Positions 6,382 through 10,473 of a stretch of DNA of 10,473 nucleotides are shown here, one piece after another; the stretch's first letter is position 1; each line of letters opens with the position of its first letter. Origin of the DNA: Shewanella sp. (GTDB lineage: Bacteria > Pseudomonadota > Gammaproteobacteria > Enterobacterales > Shewanellaceae); the NCBI GenBank assembly GCA_004195335.1, contig SDWK01000585.1, forward strand, positions 1-10,473, read 5' to 3'. The position numbers and the translations under genes are program-made. The notes under the pieces are model-generated. The model was not told the DNA's origin. It ran no database searches and was given only the letters and a program-made list of their open reading frames with translations.

Positions 6382-7554
6382 CTAACTTTGTAATATTTTT
6401 AATGGTAACCCAAGCATATCGTCACCCGAACCCGCCAGGTACCAGATGATTGCTATCAAAGCGCCTACCGTTAGGAAATACCATAGGGTTGAGAATATTT
6501 GCCCGTATCTGTCTAAAGGTAAGAGGTGGCTCTGGTGACGTGCTTTCCACTCAAAAACGATCTCTAAACTGCCAATTAGCAGTAAGAAACCTAATAGCGC
6601 TAAGCCCAGAGTGTAACTGAGGTATACCCCGATAGCAGCACCTGCAATACAAGCCCCGAGTCCCAGGATACTGTTCATGGAGAAGCTGATACTCTTGAGT
6701 ATATGGCCGCCATCGAGGGGGAGAATGGGTAATAGATTAAACAGGTTTAGTAGTGCATTAAATGCCGCAAGTCCGGCAAAAAATACATTACCAGTTACCC
6801 AGTAGGCCAGCAAAGAGATGATGGACATCAGTAAGCCAAAACTGGGTCCCATTATCGAGATCACCACGTCTTGCCATCGGGTATTTATTTTCTCATCGCT
6901 GAGGGCTAAGCCTCCCATAAAGGGGATAAGGTAGATCCCTTTCGTTTTCATTCCAAAATACTTCATCGCCCGAATATGGCCATATTCATGGAACACCAGA
7001 CAAGCGATAAGTGCGAGTGCAAACTGGAATGAGAATAGCCAAGAGTAAGCTGCGATGCTGGCGCCGGCTAACACGACTTTGATGACTTTGGCACTCTTAA
7101 GTAACTTAAAACCAAGAGATGCCAGTCCGACTACGCTGAACTGTTTTTTTGTTTGTATTGGTTTTACCGGAATCTGGCGCTCGATATCTTTACTGTTTCG
7201 GCTCCCAGTTGCGATAACGGTTTCACCGTTAATGAGTCGATAATCGATATTAAAAGGTTGCCACAGCAGGTCGATCTCTAAGCTTACCTTAATGCTGGTT
7301 GAGGTCGCATGTTCTTCATCTTGGGGGGAAACTTCAGAGTTTGATGCTCTGTTGTGTTGTTGAACCTGGCTCGTTAGCTCAAAATTGTGGATTTTAAGCC
7401 CTTCATTATCGGCACTCGCTTGTTTTACTGAGACTAAGGTGTCTCCCCAAAAAAGCTGTTGCCAGCCTGCCATAGAGCCTTCCAGTCTCAGCTCTTTTCC
7501 TAAACAATCAATTCTCAGTAGTTCCACAAATAATCTCTTAACTTCAACCAGCAT
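6382..7554 (-). CDS. M50-family (site-2 protease type) membrane metalloprotease
   Basis: This 390-residue protein has a soluble N-terminal region (about 1-150) and then several membrane spans. HEYGH at 189-193 is the HExxH zinc site with its catalytic glutamate. PLDGGH at 279-284 supplies the second conserved M50 motif, whose aspartate is the third zinc ligand. Such enzymes cleave substrates within or near the membrane. No PDZ domain is visible, unlike RseP. The substrate is unknown and the N-terminal region is not one I recognise. The ATG at 7554 has no clear Shine-Dalgarno sequence. A GTG at 7527 (codon 10), preceded by AAGAGA, is an alternative start that keeps all recognisable sequence. 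The gene stands alone between hairpins on both sides. Confidence 0.87.
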   Translation of the reverse strand: MLVEVKRLFVELLRIDCLGKELRLEGSMAGWQQLFWGDTLVSVKQASADNEGLKIHNFELTSQVQQHNRASNSEVSPQDEEHATSTSIKVSLEIDLLWQPFNIDYRLINGETVIATGSRNSKDIERQIPVKPIQTKKQFSVVGLASLGFKLLKSAKVIKVVLAGASIAAYSWLFSFQFALALIACLVFHEYGHIRAMKYFGMKTKGIYLIPFMGGLALSDEKINTRWQDVVISIMGPSFGLLMSIISLLAYWVTGNVFFAGLAAFNALLNLFNLLPILPLDGGHILKSISFSMNSILGLGACIAGAAIGVYLSYTLGLALLGFLLLIGSLEIVFEWKARHQSHLLPLDRYGQIFSTLWYFLTVGALIAIIWYLAGSGDDMLGLPLKILQS

Positions 7555-7674
7555 GTGTATTTCTGGGGAGATTATGCATGGAAAGGTTAGGTGAAGCGAG
7601 AGGTGTGACAGTTAGTTATCGACTATATTTTATCTGTGGGGGAAGAATGTATTTTTGCGTTGATGAAGAGTGTC

Positions 7675-7714
7675 AAAAAGGCCGAGAGGTTGGTGCTTGT
7701 GCACCACCTCGCGG
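7675..7714 (-). terminator. Rho-independent terminator of the FapA-like gene
   Basis: The arms 7682-7696 and 7701-7714 pair around a TTGT loop, with one bulged T (7691) and one mismatch. The inner stem is GAGGT/GGTGC against GCACCACCTC. On the minus strand the stem is followed by CC and then five T (complement of 7675-7679), as expected for intrinsic termination. It lies eight bases after the FapA-like stop codon and makes an operon with the M50 gene unlikely. Confidence 0.72.
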
Positions 7715-7722
7715 AAGTGTAG

Positions 7723-9393
7723 TTAACTGCGGTTGCTGTAATCGAATTTAATCTCTTGATTTTCATTGGATACGATACAGGCTCCATGCTCACGTTGGGT
7801 TCGGTTAAAGGCTTGTCCGATATGCAGTTCGACATTGGCGAAGATATGCTTATGGACCTCTATGCGGTTATCTTGATAATAACTCTCAACCTCTTGTTTA
7901 ATCAGCTCATATTCGAGCTCCTCTTTCGCGCATTCCTCTGTGATGCGGTTCTTCTCTTCAATCATCATATTAACTTGCTCAACCATCATCTCGTCATTTT
8001 GCCATTCACTTTTTGGTGGTAGCTTTTTAAGACGAGCTTCAATATCTAACTTAGCAACCACCATGGCTTTAACTGCTTGGTCCAGCTCTTTCATGTTGTT
8101 CTTCAAGTTCCCCTGCTCCATGGCGCAGAAAACTTCTGTCTTAGTCCCTGCAGTTGCACCAATAATCACGGCCCTTAACCCTTTAGTGGCTTCGACTACA
8201 CCGCCAACCAGATCTCCTCTGCGCTTATTAGGATCGCTTACAGTTAGTCTTTGCTTCGTTCGGGTATGACTGTGTAGTAACTGTTTTGTCACTAAGATCT
8301 CGCCTTCGGCTTCCAGATCTGAGTACTGGATAAATTGGGCACATATTTGCCCTTTGGCTTTGATCTTAGTGGAGAGCTCTTTTTCTTTGAGTTGTCTACC
8401 AATAATCCCTTTACTGACAATAACATCGCCGTCGGCGTAAAGAGAGGCTGAATCGACAAAGCCGATGACGGTGATATCACCACTACTCTTTACAATCATC
8501 CCTTCGTGAACGTCACCCGTGATTAGGATGCTGCCTTTAAACTCGACATTTCCATAACCGACGTCGACGTCTTTGATATTGAGTACATCGTCAACCTGCA
8601 TACCCGACTTTATTTCAACGGGTTGTCCCGGGACTGCGGCGAGTAACAGGTTAGGGTTTGATTCTGATAATTCGGTACCATCTCCAGGCGAGAAAGAGGT
8701 ATCTTTACCGGGTATTGGGACCAGTATCTCTCCATGGATGTTATAACCTTCTGCCCCAGCTGTAGCGGGAGTTTTTTCCATGAGTAGATCGCCGGGTTTT
8801 ACCATGATAACTGCGCCTAAGTTACGCATGTCCACGGTGCCGTCTTCATTTTCCTGCGGTTGGAGTAGGCGTTCCCGGGCAAGTGGAACTTTTCTTTCAA
8901 TGAGTGCGTTGTTACCGTTTGAAGAGGGTTTTCCTGTTGCGATAACGCTACGGCAGGTCTTTCCCGGTTTAAGTTGGGAGAGCTGCTTGAGAAGAGTCTG
9001 AATTTTTACTTTACTGAGCCCCATACAGACATTGTTTGCTTTCAATGCCTTTAAGATATCCTGGATGGTAACTTCCTTGCCTCCCCAAGCTGCGGTAAGT
9101 TGCATCTCGGATTCCATCTTATCATCGCTTATCTCTATCTCTATTGTTCCATTACGGCGTTCCGCAATTTTGAAAAAGAGTTCGAATTGACCATCATCCT
9201 GACCACAGACTTGGTTTATCTCAATAACAGCCTTCTGAATAATGTTTTCTAAAGGAAAAATCTGTTCAAATTCGGGGAGTGATAGAAGCGCAAGAATAGC
9301 TTCCTCAGTGACGGGACCATGAGTGTTAGGAGTGATTCTTAATTCGACAAAAAGATTGTCAGCACTTAGTTCAACGAGTTCTGGGTCCAACAT
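7723..9393 (-). CDS. FapA/DUF342 family protein (polymer-forming beta-helix type)
   Basis: The protein is 556 residues from an ATG at 9393; a TTG at 9405 would add four residues. I prefer the ATG because GGA lies seven bases before it and nothing precedes the TTG. The N-terminal third is an acidic alpha/beta region. The middle (about 185-435) has the DUF342/FapA pattern: MVKPGDLLMEKTPATAGAEGYNIHG, then repeats such as GSILITGDV, SGDITVIGFV and DGDVIVSKGIIG that suggest a beta-helix. Residues 435-510 are charged and likely coiled coil. FapA-family proteins have been linked to polar localisation and flagellar assembly in some bacteria, but the molecular role is poorly defined. No flagellar genes are nearby. 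The gene appears monocistronic. Confidence 0.83.
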   Translation of the reverse strand: MLDPELVELSADNLFVELRITPNTHGPVTEEAILALLSLPEFEQIFPLENIIQKAVIEINQVCGQDDGQFELFFKIAERRNGTIEIEISDDKMESEMQLTAAWGGKEVTIQDILKALKANNVCMGLSKVKIQTLLKQLSQLKPGKTCRSVIATGKPSSNGNNALIERKVPLARERLLQPQENEDGTVDMRNLGAVIMVKPGDLLMEKTPATAGAEGYNIHGEILVPIPGKDTSFSPGDGTELSESNPNLLLAAVPGQPVEIKSGMQVDDVLNIKDVDVGYGNVEFKGSILITGDVHEGMIVKSSGDITVIGFVDSASLYADGDVIVSKGIIGRQLKEKELSTKIKAKGQICAQFIQYSDLEAEGEILVTKQLLHSHTRTKQRLTVSDPNKRRGDLVGGVVEATKGLRAVIIGATAGTKTEVFCAMEQGNLKNNMKELDQAVKAMVVAKLDIEARLKKLPPKSEWQNDEMMVEQVNMMIEEKNRITEECAKEELEYELIKQEVESYYQDNRIEVHKHIFANVELHIGQAFNRTQREHGACIVSNENQEIKFDYSNRS

Positions 9394-9448
9394 AGTTAAT
9401 TCCAATGCAATGAATAGTTATTATTTTTTTCTTCTTTTCTACTATCCG

Positions 9449-9478
9449 AGTATAACAGCATAAAGTTTGACCTATGAA
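9449..9478 (-). promoter_or_regulatory. Candidate sigma-70 promoter of the FapA-like gene
   Basis: On the minus strand, a -10 TATACT (9454-9449) is preceded by an extended TGT (9457-9455). A -35-like TTCATA (9478-9473) lies 18 bp upstream of the -10 element. Transcription would begin near 9442, giving a leader of about 50 bases before the ATG at 9393. The -10 differs from consensus at one base; the -35 matches four of six. Confidence 0.5.
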
Positions 9479-9554
9479 GTCCTAACTGCTTGAAAAGTGT
9501 GTGACATCATTAAGATTTGAACTGACGCATTTTTTAATCGATTTTAGAGGGGAG

Positions 9555-9577
9555 GCGGCATTGTTATTGAATGCCGC
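9555..9577 (-). terminator. Stem-loop after rsmC
   Basis: GCGGCATT (9555-9562) and AATGCCGC (9570-9577) form a perfect 8-bp stem with a seven-base loop, 22 bases after the rsmC stop. On the minus strand it is followed by CTCCCCTCTAAAATCG, without a real T-tract, so intrinsic termination would be weak. It is still the only 3'-end structure between rsmC and the FapA-like promoter. Confidence 0.5.
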
Positions 9578-9599
9578 GTATTAGTCTGTGAATTATTTT

Positions 9600-10454
9600 T
9601 TAGCGGTTGATTTTATTGGTATAAACTTTGTATCTGTTGTTCTCTGCAGAGACGTTGACCTGCTTGAAATGGGTAGAAATTGAATCGCTATATGGAAGGT
9701 GCCTATTAGCAACAATATGCCAAACGCCGCCTTTTTCTAGCTTTTGCACACTATCTTTTACAAAATCTTTGGCAATCTCAGTGGTACTTTTCAAGCCATC
9801 ATGAAAGGGAGGGTTAGAGATGATGCCATTAAAAAGCCCCTTTGTTTGAACCAATCCATCTGAAGGATAGGTGAGAGCAGTCAAGTTATTGGCTGCTAGG
9901 GTGAGTTTGCAAGATTCAATGGCCATTGCATTGGTATCGACACATTCAATTTTTAGCTCAGGCTGTGCTTTAAGTAAGGCTGCCGCTATAACGCCGGCTC
10001 CACAACCAAAATCTAACACTCGGCCAGACATCTTCGGTAAGTGAGACAGGAGCAGTTTTGTCCCTTCGTCTAAATGCTTTTCACTAAATACCCCAACGAG
10101 ATTACAAATTGTTATTTCGCCTTGGGGCGTTTTAAGTTGATAATTACTCACCCAGTCCGAGAGTTTAATCTGAGGAGCTTTCTCTATAAGTTCACTCACA
10201 TAGAGCAAGCAGTGCCTTGCACTGTCCTGTTTGAATGGAGTATCGAAGTAATTAGGTATCTGTTTGACGATTGAGCGGATGCCACCCTTATTTTCGCCGA
10301 CCACCACAAGTTGTCCATTATGCTTCAGATGAACTCCAGCCAAGTTTAGCAGGTATGAAGCAAGGGCTTTCGCTTTAGGATAATAAATAATGACGGTATC
10401 GAATTGCTCATCATCAGGTAAGCAGTGACCAAAATGAAGCGCTAGGTTTTGCTC
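9600..10454 (-). CDS. rsmC: 16S rRNA m2G1207 methyltransferase RsmC, 5'-truncated at contig end
   Basis: 284 genomic codons remain of a protein of about 340 residues; the N-terminal 50-60 residues are lost off the edge. The fragment has the degenerate N-terminal methyltransferase-like domain ([23 protein letters not shown]). It also has the catalytic C-terminal domain with SAM motif [11 protein letters not shown] and the guanine N2-methyltransferase motif SNPPFHDG. RsmC uses S-adenosylmethionine to methylate G1207 in the 30S subunit. The related RlmG also has the NPPFH motif, but the GENKGGIRS and [16 protein letters not shown] segments fit RsmC best. The apparent upstream start (GTG at 10469, giving MYKRQ) is encoded by adapter DNA and is not real; genomic coding begins at GAG (10454-10452). 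Confidence 0.88.
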   Translation of the reverse strand, partial: EQNLALHFGHCLPDDEQFDTVIIYYPKAKALASYLLNLAGVHLKHNGQLVVVGENKGGIRSIVKQIPNYFDTPFKQDSARHCLLYVSELIEKAPQIKLSDWVSNYQLKTPQGEITICNLVGVFSEKHLDEGTKLLLSHLPKMSGRVLDFGCGAGVIAAALLKAQPELKIECVDTNAMAIESCKLTLAANNLTALTYPSDGLVQTKGLFNGIISNPPFHDGLKSTTEIAKDFVKDSVQKLEKGGVWHIVANRHLPYSDSISTHFKQVNVSAENNRYKVYTNKINR

Positions 10455-10473
10455 CTGTCTCTTATACACATCT
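10455..10473. other. Tn5/Nextera mosaic-end adapter remnant
   Basis: The last 19 bases, CTGTCTCTTATACACATCT, are identical to the Tn5 transposase mosaic end used in tagmentation libraries. The match runs exactly to the end of the window and interrupts rsmC in its coding region. It is therefore an untrimmed sequencing adapter at a contig end, not a transposon insertion or native sequence. It should be removed before annotation. Confidence 0.96.

Noticed and set aside
7940..8269. Plus-strand open frame of 109 codons opposite the FapA-like gene
   Set aside because: The composition is low-complexity Ser/Leu/Thr as expected for the complement of a charged coiled coil. No ribosome binding site or homology is apparent.
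10455..10473. Tn5-like end as a mobile element inserted in rsmC
   Set aside because: Only the 19-bp mosaic end is present, exactly at the window edge, with no transposase or target duplication. This is the signature of library adapter.

Overview
This window looks like a contig-end fragment from a gammaproteobacterium, most likely a Shewanella-type marine or facultatively anaerobic bacterium. That placement is inferred from protein style, moderate GC content and AT-rich intergenic DNA; no rRNA or other decisive marker is present. It holds six substantial genes. There are no tRNA or rRNA genes, CRISPR arrays, insertion sequences or prophage genes that I can see.

Left part (1-5263, + strand). 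A regulatory region of about 310 bp with several dyad-symmetric elements leads into a compact three-gene operon. The genes encode an NrfD/PsrC-type membrane quinol oxidase subunit (ttrC-like), a Tat-exported ferredoxin subunit with sixteen cysteines for four [4Fe-4S] clusters (ttrB-like), and a 1026-residue Tat-exported molybdopterin catalytic subunit (ttrA-like). Together they should form a periplasm-facing respiratory reductase: quinol is oxidised by the membrane subunit, electrons pass through the Fe-S subunit, and the Mo site reduces a terminal acceptor. Family resemblance points to tetrathionate reductase, but the acceptor cannot be proven from sequence. The operon ends in a good rho-independent terminator at 5223-5263. 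The first 24 bases may be the start of a divergent gene.

Middle (5285-6247, - strand). A LysR-family regulator lies convergent to the operon. No TtrS/TtrR two-component system, the usual tetrathionate regulator, is in view, so this LysR protein is a candidate local regulator. Its own start region carries two nested dyads.

Right part (6382-10473, - strand). Three apparently separate units follow: a standalone M50 (site-2-protease type) membrane metalloprotease, a FapA/DUF342 family protein with its own promoter and terminator, and a 5'-truncated rsmC encoding the 16S rRNA m2G1207 methyltransferase. The last 19 bases (10455-10473) match the Tn5/Nextera mosaic end exactly. They are library adapter, not genome, and they create a false N-terminus for the rsmC reading frame.

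I see no wholly new system. The points most worth following are the LysR-linked, C-B-A ordered ttr-like operon with its dyad-rich leader, and the adapter artefact.
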